NCBI GenBank assembly: GCA_910578885.1
Contig: CAJTSH010000010.1
Coordinates: 1 to 64,000 of the forward strand
Direction of reading: 5' to 3'
From: an uncultured Lachnospiraceae bacterium
GTDB taxonomy: Bacteria > Bacillota > Clostridia > Lachnospirales > Lachnospiraceae
DNA: 64,000 nt
Notes under the pieces: model-generated
Seen by the model: the letters and a program-made list of their open reading frames with translations, nothing else
Told to the model about the DNA's origin: nothing
Databases searched by the model: none
In this document: positions 32,678 through 41,860 of the stretch, in pieces
Numbering within the stretch: the first letter of the stretch is position 1
Layout: each line of letters starts with the position of its first letter
Position numbers and translations under genes: made by a program

Positions 32678-34915
32678 TTATCTCTTTACTCCTTTTGTAT
32701 CACGGTTCCCGATATGCAGGCGGTTCAGCGCAATTTCCTTATCTTTTACGGTTACATTGTATGAACCGCCCTCTTCCAGCAGGTAAATCGCACTCAATCT
32801 GTCATCTGTTGCCAGCTTCATGCCCCGAACGCCGATAGCGCCCTTCTTCTTCTCCGGAATGCTTCCCGCCTCAACCCGAAGAAACATATCCTTTTCTGAC
32901 TGCATGATAAGCGTCTCGCCTCCAAGAAGCGGCTGCACCAGCAGCACCTCGTCTCCTTCTGCCAGCTTGGTAGCTGCCGTTGTCCGCTTGGCTACATCAA
33001 ATTCCTTTCCATCCACCTGTTTTAGCATAGCTGTCTTTGTGCCAAAAATCAGCTTATGTGTGCAAAGCTCTTCCAGTCCTGCAAGATAGACCAGATTCTC
33101 CTTCGAGCTGTCATAATTACTCATATTGTCAATCGGCATACCCTTGTCCCTGAACTTTCCGAACGGCACATCCATTACCTTTAAGAGATGCATCTGCCCC
33201 ATGTTGGTAAAAATGCAGATTTTTCCGGTATTCTTACAGGAAAGCACATAACGGTTCTCCGCATCCGCCGCTTCCTTGTTCCGCTCGTAGGTCTGCACAT
33301 CTACCGTTTTGGCATACCCAAAGCGGTCCATTAAAAACACCACGTCCATCTCTTCGATTTTCTTCTCTTCATAAACCGCTTCTTCTACATTGGCAATTTC
33401 TGTCCTGCGTTCCCGCCGATATTCCTTCTTAAACGCATCCAGTTCCTTCATAATCACTTTTGCCATTGTAGTACGGTTCGTCAATATATCTTCATAGCGT
33501 GCAATATTGGCAAGCGTTGTCTCATGCTCCTTCATCAGCGCATCAATTTCCAGACCAATCAGCTTATACAGACGCATCTCTAAGATTGCAGACGCCTGAC
33601 GCTCCGTAAAACGAAGTCTCTCCGCCTGCTTTTTGGATTTCTCAGATTTAAACTTGATATTCTCCGTTCTTCCCTTCGTCAGACATGACTTAGCGTCCTT
33701 AACATTCTTACTGCCTCTTAAAATCTCAATAATTAAGTCAATCACATCACAGGCACGAATTAAACCCTCTTGGATTTCCTTCTTATCCAGCTCCTTTGCC
33801 AGCAACGTCGTGTATTTTCTTGTGGCAAGCTCATACTGGAAATTCACATGATGCCTGATAACCGGCACAATTCCAAGTGTTTCCGGTCTGCCATGCGCCA
33901 CCGCAAGCATATTAACGCCAAAGGTATCCTCTAGTTTCGTCTTCTTATAAAGCAGGTTGCACAGATTCTGAGCGTCCGCACCCTTGCGCAGTTCAATTAC
34001 GATACGGATTCCCTCTTTTGAGGACTGGTTGGAAATATCCACAATATCATTTGTCTTTTTGGATTCCACCAGACTGTAAACATCGTTTAGGAATTTTCCG
34101 ATATTTGCCCCGATCATAGTATAAGGGATCTCAGTAATGACAATCCGTTCTTTTCCTCCCTTCATCTGCTCGATTTCCACCTTGCCGCGGATTTTGATTT
34201 TCCCCATTCCCGTCTCGTAAATGGAAAGCAGATCGTCCTGATTCGTCACAATCCCTCCGGTAGGGAAATCCGGTCCTTTGATATATTTCATCATTTCCAG
34301 TGTGGTAATGTCCGGATTCTTCATATAAGCCTTCACGCCGTCTATGACTTCTGCAAAATTGTGCGGGGGGATACTGGTCGCCATACCAACTGCGATTCCC
34401 TCTGCTCCATTTATCAGAAGATTCGGCACTTTCACTGGGAGTACCTCAGGTTCCTTCTCCGTCTCGTCAAAGTTCGGAACAAAATCCACCACGTCCTTAT
34501 CCAAATCGGACAGATATGCCTCCTGCGTAATCTTCTGCAGCCTTGCCTCTGTATATCGCATTGCCGCCGCTCCGTCTCCTTCAATAGAGCCAAAGTTTCC
34601 GTGTCCGTCCACCAGCGGAAGTCCCTTCTTAAACTCCTGTGCCATCACGACCAACGCCTCATAAATGGAGCTGTCTCCATGCGGATGGTATTTACCCATC
34701 GTATCTCCCACGATACGGGCGCACTTCCGGTAAGGCTTATCATACCGGATTCCCAGCTCATGCATGTCGTACAGCGTTCTGCGCTGTACCGGCTTTAAGC
34801 CGTCGCGTACATCCGGCAGCGCCCTTGCAATGATAACGCTCATTGCATAGTCGATATAGGATTTCTGCATAATTTCAGAATATTCTGTCTGAATAATCTG
34901 GTCCTTCGTTTCCAT
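32678..34915 (-). CDS. parC: DNA topoisomerase IV subunit A (ParC-type)
   Basis: Breakage-reunion subunit of a type IIA topoisomerase, 745 residues. The winged-helix region includes RRTLYDMHELGI and KCARIVGDTMGKYHPHGDSS, the quinolone-resistance area. The catalytic Tyr is in AAAMRYTEARL. The C-terminal domain has beta-pinwheel-type repeats and is shorter than in GyrA, without an obvious GyrA-box, so ParC fits better than GyrA. Its partner at 35085-37007 lies upstream. Function: decatenation of sister chromosomes. Gyrase-like activity of this pair cannot be excluded from sequence. Confidence 0.9.
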   Translation of the reverse strand: METKDQIIQTEYSEIMQKSYIDYAMSVIIARALPDVRDGLKPVQRRTLYDMHELGIRYDKPYRKCARIVGDTMGKYHPHGDSSIYEALVVMAQEFKKGLPLVDGHGNFGSIEGDGAAAMRYTEARLQKITQEAYLSDLDKDVVDFVPNFDETEKEPEVLPVKVPNLLINGAEGIAVGMATSIPPHNFAEVIDGVKAYMKNPDITTLEMMKYIKGPDFPTGGIVTNQDDLLSIYETGMGKIKIRGKVEIEQMKGGKERIVITEIPYTMIGANIGKFLNDVYSLVESKKTNDIVDISNQSSKEGIRIVIELRKGADAQNLCNLLYKKTKLEDTFGVNMLAVAHGRPETLGIVPVIRHHVNFQYELATRKYTTLLAKELDKKEIQEGLIRACDVIDLIIEILRGSKNVKDAKSCLTKGRTENIKFKSEKSKKQAERLRFTERQASAILEMRLYKLIGLEIDALMKEHETTLANIARYEDILTNRTTMAKVIMKELDAFKKEYRRERRTEIANVEEAVYEEKKIEEMDVVFLMDRFGYAKTVDVQTYERNKEAADAENRYVLSCKNTGKICIFTNMGQMHLLKVMDVPFGKFRDKGMPIDNMSNYDSSKENLVYLAGLEELCTHKLIFGTKTAMLKQVDGKEFDVAKRTTAATKLAEGDEVLLVQPLLGGETLIMQSEKDMFLRVEAGSIPEKKKGAIGVRGMKLATDDRLSAIYLLEEGGSYNVTVKDKEIALNRLHIGNRDTKGVKR

Positions 34916-34935
34916 CTATCCTCGTCCTTTCTGGT

Positions 34936-35078
34936 TGTTACAGTTCAGCCTTCGGTTTCACTGTAACAGAATCCCCCCATTTAAAGTTTGCCTGCGGCAA
35001 AAGGGCGGATTCTTGGCTATTCTGCATTACCGGCTGCTAACTTCTCAGCAAGTGCGAAGTTACAGGCTAAACTGTAAC
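34936..35078. repeat. GTTACAG inverted repeats in the parE-parC gap
   Basis: The 169-base gap contains two inverted pairs with the same core: TGTTACAGT (34936-34944) with ACTGTAACA (34960-34968), and GTTACAG (35059-35065) with CTGTAAC (35072-35078). A TAACTTC/GAAGTTA pair (35038-35044 with 35056-35062) overlaps the latter. Hairpins would form in the parE-parC mRNA. Such duplication suggests a REP-type intergenic element; no promoter is obvious. Confidence 0.6.
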
Positions 35079-35084
35079 GTCCGG

Positions 35085-37007
35085 TTATACATCTAATTCC
35101 GCATCTCTGGCGTGTTCATAGATAAATGACCGTCTGGGCGGTACATCCGTCCCCATTAACATCGCAGTCACATCAGACGCCATTCTGGCGTCTTCAATCT
35201 CCACACGCTTTAGTATTCTCGTCTTTGGATCCAAGGTCGTCTCCCAGAGCTGGGAAGCATCCATCTCCCCCAGACCTTTATAACGCTGCAGCGTAAAGGA
35301 TCCTTTGTGCTTCTTCCGATATCGCTCTAAAGCCGCATCATCATAGAGATACTCCTCCTCTCCCTTGCTTGGCATCGCCTTATACAATGGCGGCATGGCA
35401 ATATAGACATGCCCCTCAAAAATCAGTTCCGGCATAAACCGATAAAACAAGGTCAAAAGCAATGTTGAAATATGAGCGCCGTCCACATCGGCATCCGCCA
35501 TGATAATAATCTTATCATAGCGCAGCTTAGAAATATCAAAATCATTCCCATAACCTTCCGAGAAGCCGCAGCCAAAAGCGTTAATCATTGTCTTAATCTC
35601 TGCATTCGCAAGCACCTTGTCAATGCTTGCCTTCTCCACATTTAAAATCTTACCGCGAATCGGAAGAATCGCCTGATAATTCCTGTCTCTCGCCGTCTTT
35701 GCCGACCCGCCCGCAGAATCTCCCTCCACGATAAATATTTCACATATCGATGCGTCCCTGCTCTCACAGTTGGCAAGCTTGCCATTAGAATCAAAGGAAA
35801 ATTTCTGCTTCGTCAAAAGGTTTGTCTTCGCCTTCTCCTCCGACTTCCGAATCTTCGCCGCCTTCTCCGCACAGCCAATCACCGCCTTCAGCGTCTCTAA
35901 ATTCCGGTCAAAAAACAGCTGAATTTCATCCCCAGTCACCTTGCCAGCCACTCTCGCCGCATCCTGATTGTCCAGCTTCGTCTTGGTCTGTCCCTCAAAT
36001 CTGGGATCCGGATGCTTGATGGATATCACTGCAGTCATGCCGTTTCGGACATCTGTCCCGGTAAAATTCGCATCTTTTTCCTTCAGGATCCCCAGCTCTC
36101 TCGCATAGGAATTGATAACCGCAGTAAATGTCGTCTTAAATCCGGTCAGATGAGTGCCTCCCTCTGCATTGTATATATTATTGCAAAAACCCAGCACGTT
36201 CTCATGGAACTCTGTCGTATATTGAAATGCGGCTTCTACGGAAATCCCTTCATTTTCTCCGTTAAAATATACCACGTCGCAGACGGTATCAAGATTCCTG
36301 TTCAAATCCTTTACAAAGCCGATGATTCCTTCTTCCTCATGGTACTCTATATGCTCCGTTTCTTCTCCCCGTCTATCCTCGTAGATAATCGTCAGATTCG
36401 GATTCAGATAGGCGGTCTCGTGCATTCTGCTCTTGACATCCTCCGCCTTAAATCTGGTCTTTTCAAATATTTCCGGATCTGGCAGAAAATTAATCTTTGT
36501 CCCTGTCGCTTTCGTCTTACGCAGCTTCGGAAGAAGTCCCTGCTCCAGATCTACCACTGGAACCCCTCTCTCATACCGGTCATGATGGACATAGCCCTCC
36601 CTGCTGATTTCCACATCCATATAAGTTGAAAGCGCATTAACTACAGATGAACCAACGCCATGAAGCCCTCCGCTGGTCTTATAAACGGAATCGTCAAATT
36701 TTCCTCCCGCATGAAGCGTGGTAAATACGACTCTTGCGGCAGACATTCCCTTCTGATGCATTCCAATTGGAATTCCCCGCCCATTGTCCGAAACCGTACA
36801 GGAACCGTCTGCCTCCAAGGTCACATAGATTGTGTCGCAGAATCCCGCCAGATGCTCGTCCACCGCATTGTCTACCACTTCGTAGATCAGATGGTTCAAG
36901 CCCTTCCTCGATACGCTTCCGATATACATCCCCGGACGCTTGCGCACCGCTTCAAGTCCTTCCAACACGGATATACTGCTCGCATCATACACTACTTCTC
37001 TTTCCAT
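35085..37007 (-). CDS. parE: DNA topoisomerase IV subunit B (ParE-type)
   Basis: ATPase subunit, 640 residues from the ATG at 37007 (GTGAGGA upstream; a GTG 12 bases earlier is less likely). The GHKL fold is clear: VLEGLEAVRKRPGMYIGS, VVDNAVDEHLAGFCD, DNGRGIPIGMHQK and GGLHGVGSSVVNALS. The Toprim domain has IFIVEGDSAGGSAKTARDR and MADADVDGAHISTLLL. The C-terminal SLWETTLDP-like element (QLWETTLDPKTR) completes it. Length and partner fit ParE. A promoter with TTGGCA/TAAGAT precedes the gene; parC and the folate genes probably follow on the same transcript. Confidence 0.92.
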   Translation of the reverse strand: MEREVVYDASSISVLEGLEAVRKRPGMYIGSVSRKGLNHLIYEVVDNAVDEHLAGFCDTIYVTLEADGSCTVSDNGRGIPIGMHQKGMSAARVVFTTLHAGGKFDDSVYKTSGGLHGVGSSVVNALSTYMDVEISREGYVHHDRYERGVPVVDLEQGLLPKLRKTKATGTKINFLPDPEIFEKTRFKAEDVKSRMHETAYLNPNLTIIYEDRRGEETEHIEYHEEEGIIGFVKDLNRNLDTVCDVVYFNGENEGISVEAAFQYTTEFHENVLGFCNNIYNAEGGTHLTGFKTTFTAVINSYARELGILKEKDANFTGTDVRNGMTAVISIKHPDPRFEGQTKTKLDNQDAARVAGKVTGDEIQLFFDRNLETLKAVIGCAEKAAKIRKSEEKAKTNLLTKQKFSFDSNGKLANCESRDASICEIFIVEGDSAGGSAKTARDRNYQAILPIRGKILNVEKASIDKVLANAEIKTMINAFGCGFSEGYGNDFDISKLRYDKIIIMADADVDGAHISTLLLTLFYRFMPELIFEGHVYIAMPPLYKAMPSKGEEEYLYDDAALERYRKKHKGSFTLQRYKGLGEMDASQLWETTLDPKTRILKRVEIEDARMASDVTAMLMGTDVPPRRSFIYEHARDAELDV

Positions 37008-37069
37008 GGTTTTCCTCACTTCTATCTCATTCTTCTCCTGAATCGGAAAAGTATTTTTTACTGAAACTT

Positions 37070-37099
37070 ATCTTACCACAAGAACACATGTTTTGCCAA
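37070..37099 (-). promoter_or_regulatory. Promoter of the parE-parC-fol operon
   Basis: TTGGCA (37094-37099) and TAAGAT (37070-37075) with an 18-base spacer on the minus strand, about 65 bases before parE. Each box has one mismatch. Confidence 0.7.
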
Positions 37100-37141
37100 G
37101 CAGAATTTTTATTCCTCCTTAACGTAAGGTTTCACATGATG

Positions 37142-37172
37142 CAAAATAAAAACCTGTCAGGAACAGACAGGT
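37142..37172 (-). terminator. Intrinsic terminator of the CdaR-type regulator gene
   Basis: ACCTGTC and GACAGGT pair on the minus strand (37166-37172 with 37152-37158), and the RNA continues TTTTTATTTT. It lies 13 bases after the regulator's stop codon: a convincing intrinsic terminator. Confidence 0.88.
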
Positions 37173-37184
37173 CTTTTGTACATA

Positions 37185-38258
37185 TCACACTTTCTGGTAA
37201 TCCATATGCGCAATTACCATCATTGCAATCTTAAAGGTCATAGCATCCTCAAATACCCGGATATCCAGACCAATCATCTTCTGAAGGCGTTCCAGACGGT
37301 ACACCAGTGTATTTCTGTGGATATAGAGCTGTCTTGCCGTCTCAGAAATATTCAGATTATTCTCAAAGAACCTCTGAATCGTTACCAACGTCTCTTCATC
37401 CAGATTTAATTCTATTTCTCCAAATATCTCCTTGATAAACATTTCACACAGGCTCATTGGAAGCTGGTAAATCAGCCGTCCAATCCCCAATCTGCTATAG
37501 GAAATCGTTTCGTTCTCCACATAAAAGATGCTCCCGACCTCAAGCGCCATCTTTGCCTCTTGATAGGATTTCGCAATATCCGGAAGTTTATCCACGACAT
37601 TTCCATAGCCTACCCGGACCTTCACCATAGCCTCTGCATGAAGGTTGTCCACGATAGTCTTAGCCAATAATTCTTCTTCATCCTCTCCGGTCATCGTTTC
37701 TGCATCTTTGATCAGAATAATATTCTGCTCATCCAGTTCCGTCACAAAATCCTTACTTCGGTCAGCAAAAAGATTCTTCACCGTTTCCAGAATGACCGTA
37801 TCCTTTCTTCCGTCTACTTCAATCACATAGACTAGCCGTTTCGCCTGTTCAATATGAAGCTTCTTGGCTTTGTTGTACATATCAACTACCAGCATATTTC
37901 CCAACAGGATATTCTGCATCAGATTATTTTTATCGGAAAGCTCTCTGTTGGCAAGCACTAAGTTCCGTATCTGACAGACCGTCAGCCTTCCGACCATATA
38001 TGCTTCATCAGAAGCCGCCTTTACGAGCAGAATATACTCCGTCTCATTCTCCACGATTACCTTGAAAAAATGATACCCTCCCAGCATCTGGCTTTCCGCC
38101 ATTGATTTTGCAAAGTCCACAATCATGACCGTCAGATCTTCTTCCGGCGTAAAAGTATCCGCCAGCATTTTTCCCTTTTCATCATATAGCACAAATCCGG
38201 TTTTGGAAATCTCACTTATTTCATCCAAAGTTCTTTGAATTTTATGGTTTGAAAGCAT
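37185..38258 (-). CDS. CdaR/PucR-type transcriptional regulator
   Basis: About 357 residues from the ATG at 38258, which has AAGGAG eight bases away. The N-terminal ~130 residues form a PAS/sensor-like region (GFVLYDEKGKMLADTFTPEE). The middle is a GGDEF-derived regulator module. The C-terminus is a PucR-type HTH: VTIQRFFENNLNISETARQL then YIHRNTLVYRLERLQKMIGL. Homologues respond to sugar acids, purines or nitrogen status; no effector can be named here. It follows the MsmK-type ATPase on the transcribed strand. Regulation of that sugar-uptake ATPase is plausible but unproven. Confidence 0.88.
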   Translation of the reverse strand: MLSNHKIQRTLDEISEISKTGFVLYDEKGKMLADTFTPEEDLTVMIVDFAKSMAESQMLGGYHFFKVIVENETEYILLVKAASDEAYMVGRLTVCQIRNLVLANRELSDKNNLMQNILLGNMLVVDMYNKAKKLHIEQAKRLVYVIEVDGRKDTVILETVKNLFADRSKDFVTELDEQNIILIKDAETMTGEDEEELLAKTIVDNLHAEAMVKVRVGYGNVVDKLPDIAKSYQEAKMALEVGSIFYVENETISYSRLGIGRLIYQLPMSLCEMFIKEIFGEIELNLDEETLVTIQRFFENNLNISETARQLYIHRNTLVYRLERLQKMIGLDIRVFEDAMTFKIAMMVIAHMDYQKV

Positions 38259-38299
38259 AGCTTTACTCCTTTTATACAAAATTACAATTTCGCCCAACA

Positions 38300-38350
38300 G
38301 GTTTGTTATACTTCAAAGCATAACAAACCCGGATGTGAGTCACACCCGGG
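38300..38350. terminator. Two adjoining hairpins between the ABC ATPase and CdaR-type genes
   Basis: GGTTTGTTAT (38300-38309) pairs perfectly with 38320-38329. An overlapping GC-rich hairpin (38328-38337 with 38341-38350, one bulge) is followed on the minus strand by TTTGTTATG. The latter is a likely terminator of the ATPase gene ending at 38384. Because they share two bases, the two hairpins are mutually exclusive at that edge, reminiscent of an attenuator upstream of the CdaR-type gene. Confidence 0.65.
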
Positions 38351-38383
38351 CTTGTTCACACACGATATAGCTATAGTAACCGA

Positions 38384-39496
38384 CTAGTTCGTGATTGTCA
38401 ATTCTGTATCTTTGTCAAATACATGTATCTTCTCAGGATCAATCGCAAGTTTGATGTGATCGTCCAGACGAGCGGTTGTGCTAGACTCAACCTTTGCGCA
38501 CATATTAGCTCCGCCTATGCTGAAGTATAAGATTACCTCGGATCCAAGGAGCTCATATCCTGTAATATCTGCATCAAAGATGCTGTCCTTGAACTCATCA
38601 AGCGTTCTCTTTGAATCAGAGATTGCCTCAGGTCTTACACCCATAACAACCGTCTTGCCATTGTAGTTGCCGGCAATTAACTTCTTAGCCTTTGCAGCTG
38701 GCAAATCTACGCTGAACTTATCATATTTCAAAGTAACCTTATCGCCTGATACAACACACTGAGCGTCTACAAAGTTCATCTGAGGAGATCCGATGAATCC
38801 TGCAACGAATAAATTATCCGGCTGATTGTATAATTTCTGCGGAGAATCTACCTGCTGGATAACGCCGTCCTTTAATACAACGATTCTGGTTCCCAATGTC
38901 ATAGCCTCTGTCTGATCATGCGTTACATAGATGATAGTAGCGCCCAATCTGTGATGAAGAGCTGAAATCTCGGAACGCATCTGCACTCTTAACTTTGCAT
39001 CCAAGTTAGATAAAGGCTCATCCATAAGGAATACCTTAGGATTACGAACGATTGCACGACCCATAGCAACACGCTGTCTCTGTCCACCGGATAAAGCCTT
39101 CGGCTTACGGTCTAATAATTTCTCCAAATCAAGGATTCTTGCAGCCTCATGAACTTTCTCTTCGATTTCTTTCTTCGGAACTTTTCTTAATTTCAATCCA
39201 AATGCCATATTATCAAATACGGTCATATGAGGATACAATGCGTAGTTCTGGAATACCATTGCGATGTCTCTGTCCTTCGGCTCTACATCATTTACAACTC
39301 TGCCGTCAATAGACAACTCACCGGATGAAATATCTTCCAGACCTGCAACCATACGAAGTGTAGTAGATTTACCACATCCTGAAGGTCCTACGAAGATGAT
39401 AAACTCTTTGTCTGCTACTTCAAGATTGAAGTCCTTAACAGCTTCGAATCCGTTTGAATATACTTTACAAATGTTTTTTAATGATAAACTTGCCAC
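38384..39496 (-). CDS. Carbohydrate ABC transporter ATPase, MsmK/UgpC type
   Basis: 370-residue ATPase of the CUT1/MalK subfamily that energises sugar uptake. Walker A is GPSGCGKSTT, signature LSGGQRQRVAMGRA, Walker B VFLMDEPLSNLDAKLR, and H-loop IYVTHDQTEAM. The C-terminal ~130 residues are the TOBE/regulatory domain (VMGVRPEAISD). Translation starts at GTG (39496) behind GGAGGGT; no permease or binding protein is nearby. That matches the orphan, multitask ATPase (MsmK) of Gram-positives, which serves several dispersed transporters. Confidence 0.93.
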   Translation of the reverse strand: MASLSLKNICKVYSNGFEAVKDFNLEVADKEFIIFVGPSGCGKSTTLRMVAGLEDISSGELSIDGRVVNDVEPKDRDIAMVFQNYALYPHMTVFDNMAFGLKLRKVPKKEIEEKVHEAARILDLEKLLDRKPKALSGGQRQRVAMGRAIVRNPKVFLMDEPLSNLDAKLRVQMRSEISALHHRLGATIIYVTHDQTEAMTLGTRIVVLKDGVIQQVDSPQKLYNQPDNLFVAGFIGSPQMNFVDAQCVVSGDKVTLKYDKFSVDLPAAKAKKLIAGNYNGKTVVMGVRPEAISDSKRTLDEFKDSIFDADITGYELLGSEVILYFSIGGANMCAKVESSTTARLDDHIKLAIDPEKIHVFDKDTELTITN

Positions 39497-39709
39497 TTTT
39501 AATACCCTCCTAATTTTGTATTCGTTATTAACTATGCTTATCATACTAGAAATCCCCGTATTTTACTATACGAGGATTCCACAAAGTTTTTTTTCTTTTT
39601 TGTATAAACTGACAAGTTTGCCAACCGCTTTTCTCATGCTCCGTCAATGTGACGAAGAACACCGTTTTTGTTGTACAATCTGACGAAAACAAGACACGCA
39701 AATCATGTT

Positions 39710-40351
39710 TTACAATTTAGAATATCCATATCCGTTTACCATAGCCTCTATCATCATTCCTTTCGCACAAAACGGGCACTCGCTCTGGGAATATGTCTGA
39801 TAACCAGGAATATCATTCTCCGAAAAAACCGTATCCACATGCATTCCATCCACACTCTGAATCGTACTGAATACAGACACGACCCTTTCAATAATTCCGC
39901 CGTAATATCTGATGCCTTCCATGCTTCTGCGAATCGTCTCTCCCGTCGTGGTAGTATCCAGAAGCAGAATCACATGCTTGCCGGCAATCTTATTCTTCAT
40001 ATTATCCCGGAATATAATCTGATTGCTGCTGTTCATCTCCGGCGAGATTACATAAAGCGTCTCATGCTTATTGGTAGACAATATTTTACCCTGCTGCAGC
40101 TTCTCAGCCAAAAAAGCCCCGATCATTTCCGTACCGTCCATGCAGACAATCGTATCCGCATAAGCATGAAAATTCATCTTACTGCCAAGGATTCCCGCGG
40201 CTTCCTTCGCCTCGCTGACACGGGTCTTGATGCTTGTCACATCAATATAGTAATTGATGTGGGAATTACTTGTCGCAAAATGTCCCGGCACTACATGCAT
40301 TGCCAGCTTATTGCTCTCTTTCGAGTAAAACTTCACCATACGTCCTTCCAT
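39710..40351 (-). CDS. Phosphoribosyltransferase-like protein (orotate PRT-like)
   Basis: 213 residues from the ATG at 40351, behind AAGGAGG. The PRPP-binding loop VILLLDTTTTGETIRRSMEG and the upstream region YVISPEMNSSNQIIF suggest a type I phosphoribosyltransferase, commonly labelled orotate phosphoribosyltransferase in related genomes. The acidic pair normally in the PRPP motif (VxVxDDxxxTG) is here LLLDTTTTG, so one Asp is replaced by Thr. Catalytic competence or substrate is therefore uncertain. A C-terminal CPFC motif (SECPFCAKGM) resembles a metal knuckle half. It follows dUTPase by 31 bases, pointing to nucleotide metabolism. Confidence 0.65.
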   Translation of the reverse strand: MEGRMVKFYSKESNKLAMHVVPGHFATSNSHINYYIDVTSIKTRVSEAKEAAGILGSKMNFHAYADTIVCMDGTEMIGAFLAEKLQQGKILSTNKHETLYVISPEMNSSNQIIFRDNMKNKIAGKHVILLLDTTTTGETIRRSMEGIRYYGGIIERVVSVFSTIQSVDGMHVDTVFSENDIPGYQTYSQSECPFCAKGMMIEAMVNGYGYSKL

Positions 40352-40382
40352 AAAACAATCCTCCTTACCGTTTTTGTTTGCT

Positions 40383-40817
40383 TTATTGCTTTCCAGTGCT
40401 TCCAAAGCCGCCCCTGCTGCCGTTGCCAAGGACTTCCACTTCTTCAAACACAATTTTCGGCTGATTTTCAACGATACGGAACTGTGCAATCCTATCGTTT
40501 ACCTCAATCCTGGTATCCCGCAGGGCATACACCGGCATACGCCACATATCCTCGTCGCCACAATAAGAGCCGTCCACAATTCCACAGCTATTTGTCTGGA
40601 TGATTCCAAAATTTTTAAACGTAGAACTCCTCGGTACGATATGCGCCTCATACCCATGCGGCAGCTCCATTGCCACTCCAAGCGGAATCAAAGCCGCTTC
40701 GCCTTTCTTTAACTCCACTGTCTCTGAAGCTCTTAAATCAATCCAGTCCGACTTACCGTCTATATAGGTCAAAGGCTCAATTTTATCCGTAAAATACTTG
40801 ATTCGTATCTTTTCCAT
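40383..40817 (-). CDS. dut: dUTP diphosphatase-type protein
   Basis: Trimeric dUTPase fold, 144 residues from the ATG at 40817 (GGAGAAGAA upstream). The five motifs are recognisable, though some are altered: WIDLRASETV (motif 1), PRSSTFKNFGI (motif 2), SCGIVDGSYCGDEDMWRM (motif 3, catalytic Asp), RIAQFRIVE (motif 4) and the Gly-rich GSRGGFGSTGK (motif 5), which closes over the substrate. It hydrolyses dUTP to dUMP, preventing uracil in DNA. Start upstream at 40877 has no site. Confidence 0.92.
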   Translation of the reverse strand: MEKIRIKYFTDKIEPLTYIDGKSDWIDLRASETVELKKGEAALIPLGVAMELPHGYEAHIVPRSSTFKNFGIIQTNSCGIVDGSYCGDEDMWRMPVYALRDTRIEVNDRIAQFRIVENQPKIVFEEVEVLGNGSRGGFGSTGKQ

Positions 40818-40848
40818 TTCTTCTCCGTTCTGTACTTCTGAAATAGTA

Positions 40849-41859
40849 TCATTCCCAATCCAGCTCTTCATGCTCATTCTTCTTATCCCTGAGCATCAGA
40901 TCTTTTACCGCTTCCTTCGCCGGCTTATCATAAAACAGCACTTCATTTACCTGTTCAATGATCGGCAGTTCCACCTGATATTTTCTGCCGAGAGCAGCCG
41001 CAGCTTTGGCGGAAAAAACGCCTTCCACTACCATCTTTACCTCGTCCATCGCCTGCTTCATCGTATAGCCCTGTCCCATCAAAGTCCCTGCCTTGCGGTT
41101 CCTGCTGTGCTTACTGGCACAGGTTACGATCAAATCGCCCATCCCGGTCAATCCGCTTACTGTCTCAAATTTTGCCCCCATCGTAAGCGCCAGCCTGCCC
41201 ATTTCAGTCACCCCGCGGGTAATCAACGCCGCCTTGGTATTGTCTCCATATCCCAGGCCATCCGCCATTCCTGCTGCCAATGCGATTACATTCTTAAGGG
41301 CCGCCCCCAATTCCATCCCCAGCACATCCGGGCTGGTATAGATACGAAGCGTCTCATTCATAAAGGTATTCTGCACAAGCTCTGCGGTTTCTCTTGTATC
41401 TGCCCCAGCTACAAGCGTCGTAGGAAGTCCGATCCCGACTTCTTCGGCATGACTTGGACCGCATAAAACAGCAGCTACACACTGCGGAATCTCATCTTTA
41501 ATTATCTGGGACAGCGTCATCAAAGAATCCTCTTCGATTCCTTTTGCCACACTAACAATCACCTGCCCGCTTGTCACATATTCCGCCATACGTTTTGCCG
41601 TACTTCTGGTAAACGGGGACGGAACCGCTAAAACCAGCATATCCTTTCCTTCAATCGCTTCTCTGATATCAGTTGTAAAGACAGTCTGCTCAGAAAGTAT
41701 TACTCCAGGCAGCTTATCTGCCTGTTCATGCTTCTCTTTCAGCATCACAATTTCATTCTCCAGAAATGACCAGACTGACAGTTCATGTCCGTTCTTCTGC
41801 AATACATGCGCCAGCGCAATGCCCCAGCTTCCCGCACCGATTATACCAATTTTTGACAT
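40849..41859 (-). CDS. gpsA: Glycerol-3-phosphate dehydrogenase [NAD(P)+]
   Basis: Makes sn-glycerol 3-phosphate from dihydroxyacetone phosphate for phospholipids. 336 residues from the ATG at 41859, one base after the plsY stop, with AAGGAG upstream. GIIGAGSWGIALA at 4-16 binds the cofactor; VSVAKGIEEDSL, GPSHAEEVG and the catalytic-Lys segment GAALKNVIALAAG follow. The gene order der, plsY, gpsA on the coding strand, with the acyltransferase PlsY using this product, is conserved in Clostridia. Confidence 0.97.
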   Translation of the reverse strand: MSKIGIIGAGSWGIALAHVLQKNGHELSVWSFLENEIVMLKEKHEQADKLPGVILSEQTVFTTDIREAIEGKDMLVLAVPSPFTRSTAKRMAEYVTSGQVIVSVAKGIEEDSLMTLSQIIKDEIPQCVAAVLCGPSHAEEVGIGLPTTLVAGADTRETAELVQNTFMNETLRIYTSPDVLGMELGAALKNVIALAAGMADGLGYGDNTKAALITRGVTEMGRLALTMGAKFETVSGLTGMGDLIVTCASKHSRNRKAGTLMGQGYTMKQAMDEVKMVVEGVFSAKAAAALGRKYQVELPIIEQVNEVLFYDKPAKEAVKDLMLRDKKNEHEELDWE

Positions 41860-41860
41860 T

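Noticed and set aside
39668..40603. A 311-codon plus-strand frame opposite the phosphoribosyltransferase and dUTPase genes.
   Set aside because: Long but composition is that of a reverse-complement shadow; both minus-strand genes have clear motifs and ribosome binding sites.
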